A stretch of 64,000 nt of DNA from Fen-1135 sp963705275 (GTDB taxonomy: Bacteria; Desulfobacterota; Syntrophia; Syntrophales; UBA2185). The notes under the pieces were generated by a model that worked only from the letters and a program-made list of their open reading frames with translations, ran no database searches and was not told the DNA's origin. A program made the position numbers and the translations under genes. The stretch lies in contig OY970063.1 of NCBI GenBank assembly GCA_963705275.1, positions 2,108,001 through 2,172,000 on the forward strand, in the 5' to 3' direction. Position 1 is the stretch's first letter. Each line of letters opens with the position of its first letter. Positions 36,451 to 45,564 of the stretch are shown piece after piece.

Positions 36451-36843
36451 GACACATCACCCTTTCATTGCAATTATTCTTGCGCCCTTTACATAGCGCT
36501 GTCTCTAGTTCCAAAGCATGGGTACTAAAGATACCATGGGTGTTGTCGTTGTCAATCCTTAAAACGGGATTATGTAAATTGCACTTCAATGGCCACTGGA
36601 AATCCGAAAAAGGTAGGATATTATCAGAAATAACTCTTCAGGGGAAAATCACTGACGACTGAATCCGCGAAGTGAGGAGATTAATCGATGCGGCGGCTCT
36701 GTGCTTCAGATTGAAAATGGGCGTGAGACAACTTGATCACATCAATTATTACGTAGGCGTCCTCGGGGGAATTATGCAGGCTATCGCTTCCACCTACTTC
36801 TCAGACAATATAGTCTGGATGAACTGAAGATTTTCGATCCCCC
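36451..36843. other. 393-nt intergenic region
   Basis: Between paralog B and the DUF2950 gene. A 35-codon plus-strand frame ending at 36827 (reading ...GVRQLDHINYYVGVLGG...) has no clear ribosome binding site and may be a remnant or chance. No hairpin with a T-run was seen. Confidence 0.35.
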
Positions 36844-37842
36844 TCATTTTTTAACCGGCGTCCAGGTTGTATCGGGATTGTATGATCTCATCTCCCGGGC
36901 GATCTTTGCTGTGTCCGGCCCAAAATTCTTCTGGTAAACCATTCCCTGCTGATTGACAATAAACGTCATGACTCCGGATTTTCCCCAGTTTGCCGGAAAA
37001 GCGACCAGGGCGAAGCCCCCAACCATGTTACCGTTGATGATATAGTTGTATTTTCCTCCCGGCGCGTTTTTCCCCTGCCTTGTTAATATCTTGAAATAGT
37101 AGCCGTGAAAGGGTGTCGGCGCTTCTTCCCTGAAGGCGGCCTTTTCCTTCTTGTATCCCTCATGCCAGGCTCGTGCGACGAGTTCACCCAGGGGGCTTAC
37201 CTCTTCTCCCGGCGCATTTCTCCAGAAGAGACCGTTTCTCTTCCCGCGATCGCTCCGGAGTTTCTGAGCGTATGCAAATATCCCGTCGCCATCCCAGTCT
37301 TTAAGCGTGTACTCGCGTTGCGCCTTCACATACGAGCGGCTGACAAGTATGGCAGTAAGTTCGTTTTCCCCGATCCGGCGGTTCAGTATCTCTTCTTTAC
37401 CCGCTTCCGTGTCAAAGAACCATTGATTATCTTTTTTTACAATGGGAATAGGAAAGGGCCAGTTCTCGTTTCCTATGTGAAGGATCACTTTTGAATCGCC
37501 GTCTTTCACAAGGCTGGTTTTTTCAGCCAGGTGTTTGGCAAGGTCTTCAAATTCTGCGGCATCCTGCACCCTGTCACCGGAGCGAAGGTCTTTTCCGGAG
37601 GGCCCGAAGATCTGATCGAGTGCGGCTTTATCTTTTGTCTTGACGGCATCGGCAAGACTCTTCAAGGCGTCTTCGGGAGAGGAAAAGAGCCTCTGCAATG
37701 GCGCCCCGTCAACGGGTATAGTCCAGGCAAAGACAAGCACCGCGGTTAACAAAAGCAAAGCGATGAGAGCCATTCCCCCTGATAGGCGACATGCGGGTTT
37801 CTGCTCTATTGTACCCATAGTTTCCTTCCTTTCCATATTCAT
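36844..37842 (-). CDS. DUF2950 family exported protein
   Basis: A 332-residue protein of the DUF2950 family. ATG 37842 is chosen because AGAGGA lies just upstream and a membrane/signal segment (MALIALLLLTAVLVFAW) follows near residue 25; the longer reading upstream runs over the GC-rich end of the neighbour gene. The conserved segments HGYYFKILTRQG and FALVAFPANWGKSGVMTFIVNQQG are present. The family is usually encoded beside DUF3300 proteins, as here. Function unknown, probably envelope-located. Confidence 0.85.
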   Translation of the reverse strand: MNMERKETMGTIEQKPACRLSGGMALIALLLLTAVLVFAWTIPVDGAPLQRLFSSPEDALKSLADAVKTKDKAALDQIFGPSGKDLRSGDRVQDAAEFEDLAKHLAEKTSLVKDGDSKVILHIGNENWPFPIPIVKKDNQWFFDTEAGKEEILNRRIGENELTAILVSRSYVKAQREYTLKDWDGDGIFAYAQKLRSDRGKRNGLFWRNAPGEEVSPLGELVARAWHEGYKKEKAAFREEAPTPFHGYYFKILTRQGKNAPGGKYNYIINGNMVGGFALVAFPANWGKSGVMTFIVNQQGMVYQKNFGPDTAKIAREMRSYNPDTTWTPVKK

Positions 37843-37885
37843 TAATCCTCTGTTGCTAAAAACATTTAACACAAACCCGCCCTTG

Positions 37886-39121
37886 CTATCGCCCTGGTCT
37901 GCCCCCGGAGGGACTCCTGCCCGCGGGGACACTCCCCCTGCTCGCAGGGGCGGCGGAGGGTCTCCCTTCCATGCTGCTCTGACGGCTGGACTGTCCGCGA
38001 AGACTCTGCGACTTGGCCTCGTTGCCGCCCCTGTAGCCGCCAAAGGTAACTGACGGCGTCTTTGGGGGCTGCGCGCTCACGCCTGCGGGACGGGGCTGCG
38101 AGGGGCCGCCGACAGCAGGAGCCGGCGTGGAAGGCTGTCGGCTGATACCGGCAGCCGGTGGAGCCTGCCGTTGGTTAATTGTACCGAGGCTTTGCCTGCC
38201 GCGATTGCTGAATGAATTGGTGTCGCCCCTGGGACCGAAAATTACTCCCGGGGATCTTGTCGGTGTTGACTCTCTTCCCCTGGCTGCGGGCGGCTGCGCA
38301 ACCCTGCCGGTCCTGATGCGACCGGGCTGTGATGCCCGGAATCTGTCAGGGTCGCCGTGCGACATATCGTGCCTCCATGTCTGATTTATGAAGGGTCTGC
38401 TTCTATTGACATAAACATTCGGCACGTGGATATGAGGCCTGGCATGATTGACCCAACCCGGCCGATTCCAGCCATGATAGATTACATGTCTGTGCCGCCA
38501 GTCAAAGTCCATGATCAACCAGCCTCCGATTGCCAGACCGAAGCCGTAGGTGATGAAAGGCGGCGAACCAGGAGCCCAACTGTTGTCATATACAACGGAA
38601 GCATCATACTGGGGAGCGTACATGTACTCTGGTTGAGCCGGGACGATCTCTATGTAGTCCCCATCGATAATGACTTGCTGCTTATCGTTACTCTCCAGAT
38701 TGCCGGCGTTTCTGGCCTCCCACCTGAGCCTCTGGATGGATCTTGTCACATCTTCCGACTGGTTGAGAAACGCATCCCCGAGATTGGCAGTCCAGTCTAA
38801 ATTTCCGGCCATCATGTTAAGAATATCGGGATAGTAGGCAATTGCCTTGACGGATTCATCCCAACTTTGTCCGTCAATGCCTGATACAGTTCCGCCTCTT
38901 TTCAGCCATGCGTCCGCGTCGGCAATTTCCCCCGGATATGTCGAGGCCGGCAGCATTACGGCCAGCAAAGGGTCCGGATAGAGGGCGATGGGTGCGAGGA
39001 GATTATCAAGCTCCTGATCAGAGAATGCATATGCAGGGGACGAACCAGCGCCTACAGCCTGCGCCAGGAAAACGCCAAGGAGAAGAAGAAAAAAGATTAT
39101 TGTGCGTATTGTTTTTTTCAT
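37886..39121 (-). CDS. DUF3300 family exported protein
   Basis: A 411-residue secreted protein. It has a signal peptide, then the DUF3300 domain near residues 40-250: LLAPIALYPDPLLAVMLPAS, AIAYYPDILNMMAG and VQPAQ-like EIVPAQPEYMYAPQYD. A Trp/His/Asn-rich part (WRHRHVIYHGWNRPGW) follows, then a long low-complexity tail rich in Pro, Ser, Arg and Gln that is probably unstructured. It is encoded 43 nt upstream of the DUF2950 gene. Function unknown; cell-envelope role inferred. Confidence 0.88.
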   Translation of the reverse strand: MKKTIRTIIFFLLLLGVFLAQAVGAGSSPAYAFSDQELDNLLAPIALYPDPLLAVMLPASTYPGEIADADAWLKRGGTVSGIDGQSWDESVKAIAYYPDILNMMAGNLDWTANLGDAFLNQSEDVTRSIQRLRWEARNAGNLESNDKQQVIIDGDYIEIVPAQPEYMYAPQYDASVVYDNSWAPGSPPFITYGFGLAIGGWLIMDFDWRHRHVIYHGWNRPGWVNHARPHIHVPNVYVNRSRPFINQTWRHDMSHGDPDRFRASQPGRIRTGRVAQPPAARGRESTPTRSPGVIFGPRGDTNSFSNRGRQSLGTINQRQAPPAAGISRQPSTPAPAVGGPSQPRPAGVSAQPPKTPSVTFGGYRGGNEAKSQSLRGQSSRQSSMEGRPSAAPASRGSVPAGRSPSGGRPGR

Positions 39122-39495
39122 ACTGCCCGATGAGTATAACGTTATCTGATATTATAAGCTATCTAAATACAAAGTCAACCAACATCGATATAGATCACTG
39201 AATAATGAAATGATTCACAGTGAGGGATATCCTGCTACCGCGCCCCAGAGCGTATACCACATTCAGAGCTAGGGCTCTGGCATTGAGGGGTGCCTATTGT
39301 CCGTGAGAGCCTTTTCTAGCTATTTTCATTTGAATTCTTGTATCCCTGCGATAAGCGCAGATTTAACGCTTTCAGGAAGAGCTATATTAATCAGTATTTT
39401 GATCGGCTTTACACGGTACCAAGATTAAAAACCATTTGTAAAACTGACAAAATACGTTATATTTATATGCATAAGCTGAGTTAAAGGAGGTAGTC
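39122..39495. other. 374-nt divergent intergenic region
   Basis: Separates the minus-strand DUF3300 gene from the plus-strand iscU-like gene and must carry both promoters. Besides the promoter candidate at 39436-39463 and AAAGGAGG before the iscU-like start, I see no repeat or RNA structure. Confidence 0.4.
39436..39463 (+). promoter_or_regulatory. Candidate sigma-70 promoter for the iscU-like gene
   Basis: TTGTAA (39436-39441) and TATATT (39458-39463) are spaced by 16 nt, 33 nt before the ATG at 39496. The ribosome binding site AAAGGAGG follows at 39483-39490. No IscR-type site was recognised. Confidence 0.4.
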
Positions 39496-40047
39496 ATGCA
39501 ATATTCGGAAGTAGTAATGGACCATTTTAAGAAGCCTCGGAATGTTGGCAAGATTGAAAATCCTGATGGCACGGGTGAAGTGGGGAACCCGATATGCGGC
39601 GATATGATGACGATTACTCTTAAAGTCAAGGATAACCGCATTGATGACATAAAATTCAACACATTCGGCTGTGGGGCGGCTATTGCTGTCTCCAGCATGG
39701 TGACCGAAATGGCAAAAGGAAAGACTCTGGAAGATGCCCTGGCGATTACCAAAGAGTCTGTCGCAAAAGAACTTGGCGGCCTTCCGAAGAACAAACTCCA
39801 CTGTTCAAACCTGGGGGCGGATGCCTTGCATAAAGCCATCATGGATTACTATGAGCACAAAGACGGCAAGGTCAGGGAGACAAAAGAAGGCGAAAGAGTG
39901 GAGCACATTGGTGAAAGGGAAGGAAAATGTTACTGCCCATACTGCGACAAAGGATTGCCGGAGCCTTCGCCAATCTGCACGAATTGTGGGAAGCCCACGT
40001 TACAGCGTTCTGATTTCCCTATCGTGAAAGGAGCAGAGGAAGAATGA
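39496..40047 (+). CDS. IscU/NifU-like Fe-S scaffold with zinc-ribbon tail
   Basis: A 183-residue protein. Residues 1 to about 125 are an IscU-type scaffold with the three cluster Cys in NPICGD near 35, FGCGAAIA near 59 and LHCSNLGA near 102. The family start YSEVVMDHFKKPRNVG is present. Unlike ordinary IscU (about 128 residues), it continues with a charged linker and a zinc ribbon (CYCPYC...CTNC, residues about 147-170). It overlaps the NifS-like gene by ATGA. The pair looks like an Fe-S assembly unit, but its NifS partner lacks the catalytic lysine. Confidence 0.88.
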   Translation: MQYSEVVMDHFKKPRNVGKIENPDGTGEVGNPICGDMMTITLKVKDNRIDDIKFNTFGCGAAIAVSSMVTEMAKGKTLEDALAITKESVAKELGGLPKNKLHCSNLGADALHKAIMDYYEHKDGKVRETKEGERVEHIGEREGKCYCPYCDKGLPEPSPICTNCGKPTLQRSDFPIVKGAEEE

Positions 40048-41207
40048 AGGTGATCTATTTGGACCATATTTCCGGCAATCCTCTCCATCCGCAGGTTAGA
40101 GAGGCTATCATCGATTATATACGGAAGGACGGTTTTGGTAACCCCGTGAGCCAGCACAGCATCGGAGATGCGGCCATGGAGACCCTGGAAGACGCACGCG
40201 CCAAGGTCGCCCAACTCATCAATGCAGATCCGCAGGAGATCATATTCACTTCATGCGGGACAGAAGCAAATAACCATGCGATAAAAGGTGTGGCCTTTGC
40301 GAAGGCCAAGAAGGGGAAGCACATCATCACGTCGAATATTGAACATCAGTCAGTTGCAAGACCTCTCCGGATGCTCTCCCAAATGGGTTATAACGTGACT
40401 TCAGTCTCAGTAGACAAGTATGGCATGGTCAACCCCGCAGATGTGGAGCAGGCGATCAGAGAGGACACGATACTTATTTCAATCATGCACGCCAACAATG
40501 AGATCGGTACGATTGAGCCTATCGCCGAAATAGGGAGGATCGCGAAGGCAAAACAAGTGCCCTTTCACACGGATGCAGTGGTGTCCTGCGGCAACATACC
40601 CGTAGATGTTAACGAGATGGGTGTTGACCTAATGAGCATCGCTGCAAACCAGTTCTACGGACCCCCGGGTATCGGGGCCCTCTATATAAGAGAGAAGACA
40701 AGGATACTGCCACTTATCGATGGCGGGGTGCAGGAGAATAACCGGAGGGCGGGGACCCCTAATATGATTGGTGTCGTCGGGATGGGCAAAGCGGCGGAAC
40801 TTGCCCGCGTTGAAATGCCCCAGCGGACTCTACACCTGTTGAAATTGAAGAAGGCAGTCATGGAGCGTTTGGGTCACATTGATAAGATAGTTATCAACGG
40901 GCACCCTGAAAAGAGTTTGCCGGGTCTCGTGTCTTTCTCCGTGGAGTACATCGAAGGCGAGTCTATGATGATGATGCTTGACGAGGAAGGAGTCAGCATC
41001 TCCACCCGTTCGGCATGTGCCTCGGGCTCTCTCAGGACATCCCATGTCTTAATCGCAACCGGTATCGATCACGCTACAGCGCAGGGGACACTTGTATTTT
41101 CCTATGGCATTGACATTACAGTGGAAGATATCGACAAGGCATTCGATGCCCTCACGAAAAGCGTGGCCTTCTTGAGAAATATGTCTCCTCTTTACAAGAA
41201 GGGATGA
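40044..41207 (+). CDS. NifS-like protein lacking the PLP lysine
   Basis: A 387-residue protein with the full cysteine desulfurase fold. Kept are SCGTEANN (70-77), the PLP-stacking His101 in IEHQSV, Asp177 in FHTDAV, and the mobile Cys325 in STRSACASGS. The Schiff-base motif, normally AHKxYGPKG, reads ANQFYGPPG: Lys is Gln203 (CAG at 40650-40652) and the His before it is Asn202. The N-terminal LDHNATTP-like motif is also changed (LDHISGNP). Ordinary PLP catalysis therefore looks impossible, although the frame is intact and otherwise well conserved. It overlaps the iscU-like gene, so it may act as a structural or sulfur-accepting partner. This is inference. Confidence 0.87.
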   Translation: MKVIYLDHISGNPLHPQVREAIIDYIRKDGFGNPVSQHSIGDAAMETLEDARAKVAQLINADPQEIIFTSCGTEANNHAIKGVAFAKAKKGKHIITSNIEHQSVARPLRMLSQMGYNVTSVSVDKYGMVNPADVEQAIREDTILISIMHANNEIGTIEPIAEIGRIAKAKQVPFHTDAVVSCGNIPVDVNEMGVDLMSIAANQFYGPPGIGALYIREKTRILPLIDGGVQENNRRAGTPNMIGVVGMGKAAELARVEMPQRTLHLLKLKKAVMERLGHIDKIVINGHPEKSLPGLVSFSVEYIEGESMMMMLDEEGVSISTRSACASGSLRTSHVLIATGIDHATAQGTLVFSYGIDITVEDIDKAFDALTKSVAFLRNMSPLYKKG

Positions 41208-41363
41208 TTTGACAGCCGCTGCGCCAACTCACTATTAGGGGGAATAAGGCTTCGCTTTTGATGACTTATGTTCAAGGATTACCGATTGCAATGTTATATC
41301 AGTGGCGAAGAACTAATATTCTCACTCTCAGGAAGTAAAGGAGATCGAGAATCTGGTCGGCAC

Positions 41364-42564
41364 TTAATGTATTTCAATCAGTAGCAGCGTCTCGAACCGA
41401 GAGAATTTTCGATTTCCGAAAGAGTCTTGAGTTTCTCCACAACTTCTACGAAAGCGGCGGCGAGCATATTCTATTTCATCCGGAGTATTCATTATCCCGA
41501 GGCTCATCCTCACAGTTCCCTGCGCCGTCTCCTTGGGCAGTCCCATGGCCGAAAGGACGTGAGAGATTTCCACTGAGTGAGACGTGCAGGCAGAGCCGGC
41601 TGATACAGCGATGCCTCTGGCATCAAGGTCACGGACAATTGTCTCAGCCATGATCCCGGGAACGGATACGCTGAGGCAGTTGGGCAATCTTGAGACAGGA
41701 TGACCATTTATAGCAAGATCCATGACAGCGGCTGAAATCCGCTCCTGGAGGGCATCGCGCATTTTTCCGATTTCGTCCATACGTACCGACAACTGTCTCC
41801 ATTGCGAGTTCACACGCCTTCCCCAATCCTGCGATGGAGGCAACATTTTCCGTCCCGCTCCTCAATCCTTTTTCCTGTTCACCCCCATAGAGAATGGGGT
41901 CGATCCTGATCCCTTCCTTGATGTAAAGCGCGCCGATGCCTTTCGGGCCATAGAGCTTGTGTGCGGCAATGGAAAGCATATCGACTTGCAATTCTTTAAC
42001 ATTGAGTGCCACCTTTCCCACAGACTGTACAGCGTCTGTATGAAAGGCGACGCCTCTTTCAGCGGTGATCCTTCCTATCTCAGCAATAGGCTCAATTGTC
42101 CCCACTTCGTTGTTGGAGTGCATGACGGTTACGAGGATCGTCTTATCAGTCAATGCCTTCTTGACGTCTTCCGGATTTACAACGCCGTGATGATCGACTG
42201 GGAGATAGGTTACTGCAAAGCCGTTCCTTGCCGAGGTACTCGACAAGTGCGGAGAACGGCGTGATGCTCGATTGCGGAGGTGACAATATGATGGCCGCGA
42301 TCTTTGCGCACACGGGCGATGCCCTGGATGGCAAGATTATTTGCCTCTGTGCCGCCGCTCGTAAACACGATCTCTGATGCATTGGCACCGATGAGGTCTG
42401 CTACTTTGCCTCTGGCTTCTGTCCACGGTCTCTCGCGCCGTTCTGCCCAGGGTGTGAGCGCTCGAAGGATTGCCGAAAGAATGCCGTAGGAACGGCAGCA
42501 TGGTCTTGAGAACATCGGGATGAAGCGGCGTGGTCGCGCAATGGTCAAGATAAACGGTCTTCAT
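41364..42564 (-). pseudogene. Cysteine desulfurase (NifS type) with four frameshifts
   Basis: Four pieces in different frames together make a complete NifS of about 395 residues with normal motifs: YLDHCATTPLHP, SGGTEANN, IEHHAV, HTDAVQSVG, the PLP lysine in AAHKLYGPKGIGALY, and the Cys in SAGSACTSH. The frame is restored by skipping one base at each of four places: about 42420, two within about 42225-42245, and about 41788. It is convergent with the lysine-less NifS-like gene. Either the gene has decayed or the assembly has insertion errors. If intact, it would be the active desulfurase of the neighbouring scaffold. Confidence 0.8.
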
Positions 42565-42608
42565 GAAAATTCCTTCCGAGTGTTTCCGTCACGATTCGGA
42601 AACTGTGC

Positions 42609-44546
42609 CTAAATTTTCCTGCCTATAGAAAAGCCTTCTTCAATGGCCTCTTTTATCATGCGGGGCTTGGCGCAATCTCCGATTGCATATACCTCGGAAA
42701 TCTTCGTTTTTCTCTTATCATCCAGGGTGGGGTTTGACTTAAAGCCCGCGGCAAGCACCACGGCATCTCCTCTGATGAAGCCGGGAACCCCATTCTGCTC
42801 TACCTTAACACCATCTTTTGTTATCTCCTGCACGATGGTGTTTGTGTCCATCTTGATGCCAGCTTTCTTTAATCTCGCGAGAAAGAAAGGCCTGTAAGTG
42901 GGGGATACATTGTCCGCCATGCGGCTTAACATTTCTATAACGGTGACCTGGGTTACACCTTTTCCGCGCTCGAGGAGAAATTCCGCCGTCTCGCAGCCGA
43001 CCATGCCGCCACCGACAATGAGGACATTACCGCTGGCGTTCTTAGCGCCGGTCAGTACATCTTCCGCCAACATCACATTTGGACCAGCTATGCCGGGTAT
43101 ATTCGGAATGAGTGACGAGGAGCCCGTGGCCATTATCAGAACGTCCGGCCTTTCTTTCTCTATTATGGCAGATGTTACATCGCTCTTGAGTTTGATTTCC
43201 ACGCCGGCCTTCCGCGCACGGGATGACAGGCTCGCGACCAGAGACTGAAGTTCACCTTTGTAAGGAGGTATGGAGGCGATGAGAAGTTTCCCCCCCAGCT
43301 TGTTTCCCCTGTCGTAGAGTGTGACCTTGTGGCCTCTTGCTGCGGCCGTCATTGCCGCTTCCATGCCGCCGGGACCGCCGCCGATTACGAATACCTTCTT
43401 CGATCTTTTCGCGGGTTCGATTGCGTATTCCCCTTCTTTTCCCGCGAGAGGATTGACCGAACAGCTTGTAGATGCCGCCGTTCCCCAGTCTTTGTATGTT
43501 GTCAGAATATCCGTGAGGCAATTGGAGCATGCTAAGCAGGGAACAATCTCCTCGACCCTTCCCTCCCGCGCCTTGTTGGGAAGTTCGGGATCGGCGAGGA
43601 GCGCCCGGGCCATGCCGGTCATGTCGGCCTTGCCCTCGGCAATCGCCTTCTCGGCAACGACGGGGTCATTGATACGATTGGCCGCAATGACGGGAATGCC
43701 GACCCATCCCTTGATCTTCTCTGCAAGATGCAGGAAGGCCCCTTTCGGGAGCACCGCCTGGACGGTGGGCACGGGTGACTCGTGCCAGCCTGTGTAAACG
43801 TTAATCATCTGGATACCCGCCTTTTCCAGGATGCGCACCACCTCCTTCGAATCCTCTATGGTGTGCCCGCCCTCCATCTGCTCGTGGACGTTGAGACGAC
43901 AGCCGATGGGGAAGTCTTTGCCCACTTCCTTTCTCATGCTTGAGATAACTTCGAGAACAATCCTCATCCGGTTCTCCAGACTGCCGCCGTATTCGTCCGC
44001 GCGTTTATTGGTGATGGGAGAGAGGAAACGATTCAGGAGATAGCCTCCGCCTACGAGCACTTCGACGGCGTCAAAGCCTGCCTGACGGGCCCTGCGCGCC
44101 GCATGTCCGTATTCCCTGACAATATAGTGGATTTCGGTAACGGTAAGAGGCCTCGCTGTCGTGCGCGTCATCTGGTTTAACACCGCTGACGGGCCCACCA
44201 CTTCGGCAATCCCATCTTTGAACATTACATGATACGAGGTAATGAGCTGTGCGGCGATCTTCGCCCCGTGCGCGTGAACTGTATCCGTGAGTTTGCGTAC
44301 GCCCGGAAGAAAATGGTCATCATATAAGCCAGGCTCTATGGGCGATCCCGCATGAACCGGGGAGAAAGGTACGATGATGAGCCCGACGCCGCCTTTTGCC
44401 CTCGCCGCAAAGAAATTGATGAGGCGATCGCCGATTGTTTCGTCAAGCTCGCAGTAGCCTGTAGTGAGCGGCAACATTACGATCCTGTTTCTTACCTTCA
44501 TTGTGCCGATATCGATAGGGGTGAATAGATGCTTAAACTGTTGCAT
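42609..44546 (-). CDS. FAD/4Fe-4S/FMN oxidoreductase, 2,4-dienoyl-CoA reductase-like
   Basis: A 645-residue enzyme of the NADH:flavin oxidoreductase family. An old-yellow-enzyme TIM barrel (residues 1 to about 350, LFTPIDIGTMKVRNRIVMLP) binds FMN. A 4Fe-4S site follows, CLACSNC near 340 with a later Cys (SCSVNP); its CxxCxxC spacing is one shorter than E. coli FadH. Then come two dinucleotide-binding folds (VIGGGPGGMEAA and LIVGGGMVGCETA). Such enzymes reduce dienoyl- or enoyl-type substrates with NAD(P)H. It heads the left-arm CoA genes only by proximity (65 nt from BKACE) and is the last gene of that run. Confidence 0.87.
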   Translation of the reverse strand: MQQFKHLFTPIDIGTMKVRNRIVMLPLTTGYCELDETIGDRLINFFAARAKGGVGLIIVPFSPVHAGSPIEPGLYDDHFLPGVRKLTDTVHAHGAKIAAQLITSYHVMFKDGIAEVVGPSAVLNQMTRTTARPLTVTEIHYIVREYGHAARRARQAGFDAVEVLVGGGYLLNRFLSPITNKRADEYGGSLENRMRIVLEVISSMRKEVGKDFPIGCRLNVHEQMEGGHTIEDSKEVVRILEKAGIQMINVYTGWHESPVPTVQAVLPKGAFLHLAEKIKGWVGIPVIAANRINDPVVAEKAIAEGKADMTGMARALLADPELPNKAREGRVEEIVPCLACSNCLTDILTTYKDWGTAASTSCSVNPLAGKEGEYAIEPAKRSKKVFVIGGGPGGMEAAMTAAARGHKVTLYDRGNKLGGKLLIASIPPYKGELQSLVASLSSRARKAGVEIKLKSDVTSAIIEKERPDVLIMATGSSSLIPNIPGIAGPNVMLAEDVLTGAKNASGNVLIVGGGMVGCETAEFLLERGKGVTQVTVIEMLSRMADNVSPTYRPFFLARLKKAGIKMDTNTIVQEITKDGVKVEQNGVPGFIRGDAVVLAAGFKSNPTLDDKRKTKISEVYAIGDCAKPRMIKEAIEEGFSIGRKI

Positions 44547-44611
44547 TACGAGAGTGCCTCCGCGTTATTTGGATATTTAAAATTATGCTGCACTTGCGAT
44601 TCAGGAATCGC

Positions 44612-45535
44612 CTAATAATTTACCTTGTCCATTCCCTTAAGGCCCAGGATCTGTCGTGCCTCATCCGGTGTCGCCGGATCGATGCCAAGCTCGCGTGCGA
44701 TACGGACGATCTTGGCCACCTGCTCGGCGTTGCTCTTCGCCATCTTGCCGCGGTCCAAGTAGAGGTTATCTTCCAGCCCCACCCGGCAATTCCCACCGAT
44801 AAGCAGGGACTGGGTACAGATGGGAAATTGCGCACGACCGGCGACGCAGACAGAAAACTCAAAATTACCGATCTGCTTCTTCGCATAATCGACAAGGAAC
44901 ATGAGATTTTCCGAACTCGGTGTGATGCCGCCCAGGACGCCCATGACGAACTGGATATAGACTGGCTTCTTGACATATCCAGCTTCGATCATGAAGGCGA
45001 TGTTGTTTACCATGCCGGAATCGTATATCTCGAATTCAGGTTTCGTTCCGTGCTCAGCAAAAATTGCGCAGTATTCCTTCATAGACTTAAAGGTGTTCGG
45101 AAAAATAAAGTCTTCGGACATGCCCAAATACTGCTTCTCCCAAGGGAATTTGAATTCCTTGAACCTCGGAATTGCGTGGAAAAGAGCGAAATTGATGGAG
45201 CCCGCATTGAATGAAGCCAGCTCTGGCTTATACATGGTGACGGGCGCCACCCGCTGTTCGACGGTCATGCCCAATCCGCCGCCCGTAGTAATACAGATGA
45301 CAATATTGCACCGGCTCTTTATGTTGGTAATAATCTCTTTCATCAGATTCACGTCCGGCACGGGCATGCCGGTCTCCGGGTTGCGTGCGTGGACGTGGCA
45401 TACGGCTGCACCTGCCTCATAAGCCCGCACGGCTTCATCCGCGATTTGCTGCGGAGTGATGGGCAAATATTCCGACATAGTCGGGGTGTGGATACTTCCG
45501 GTAATGGCCGCGGTGATAACAGCTTTCTCTTTCAT
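44612..45535 (-). CDS. BKACE-family beta-keto acid cleavage enzyme (DUF849)
   Basis: A 307-residue zinc enzyme of the BKACE family, founded by 3-keto-5-aminohexanoate cleavage enzyme. It reacts a beta-keto acid with acetyl-CoA to give acetoacetate and a new acyl-CoA. The start KEKAVITAAITGSIHTP, the zinc ligands in CHVHARNPETG near 47, and GGNCRVGLEDN near 225 are conserved. The actual beta-keto acid varies within the family and cannot be read here. No lysine-fermentation genes are near, so a lysine role is not supported. It lies between the flavin reductase and the dehydratase-like gene. Confidence 0.88.
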   Translation of the reverse strand: MKEKAVITAAITGSIHTPTMSEYLPITPQQIADEAVRAYEAGAAVCHVHARNPETGMPVPDVNLMKEIITNIKSRCNIVICITTGGGLGMTVEQRVAPVTMYKPELASFNAGSINFALFHAIPRFKEFKFPWEKQYLGMSEDFIFPNTFKSMKEYCAIFAEHGTKPEFEIYDSGMVNNIAFMIEAGYVKKPVYIQFVMGVLGGITPSSENLMFLVDYAKKQIGNFEFSVCVAGRAQFPICTQSLLIGGNCRVGLEDNLYLDRGKMAKSNAEQVAKIVRIARELGIDPATPDEARQILGLKGMDKVNY

Positions 45536-45564
45536 CTCTACCTGCTCCTTTTGAATTTGTCATT

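Noticed and set aside
36844..38043. Longer start (38043) for the DUF2950 gene
   Set aside because: The extra 67 codons overlap the GC-rich end of the DUF3300 gene, and ATG 37842 has a proper ribosome binding site and signal segment.
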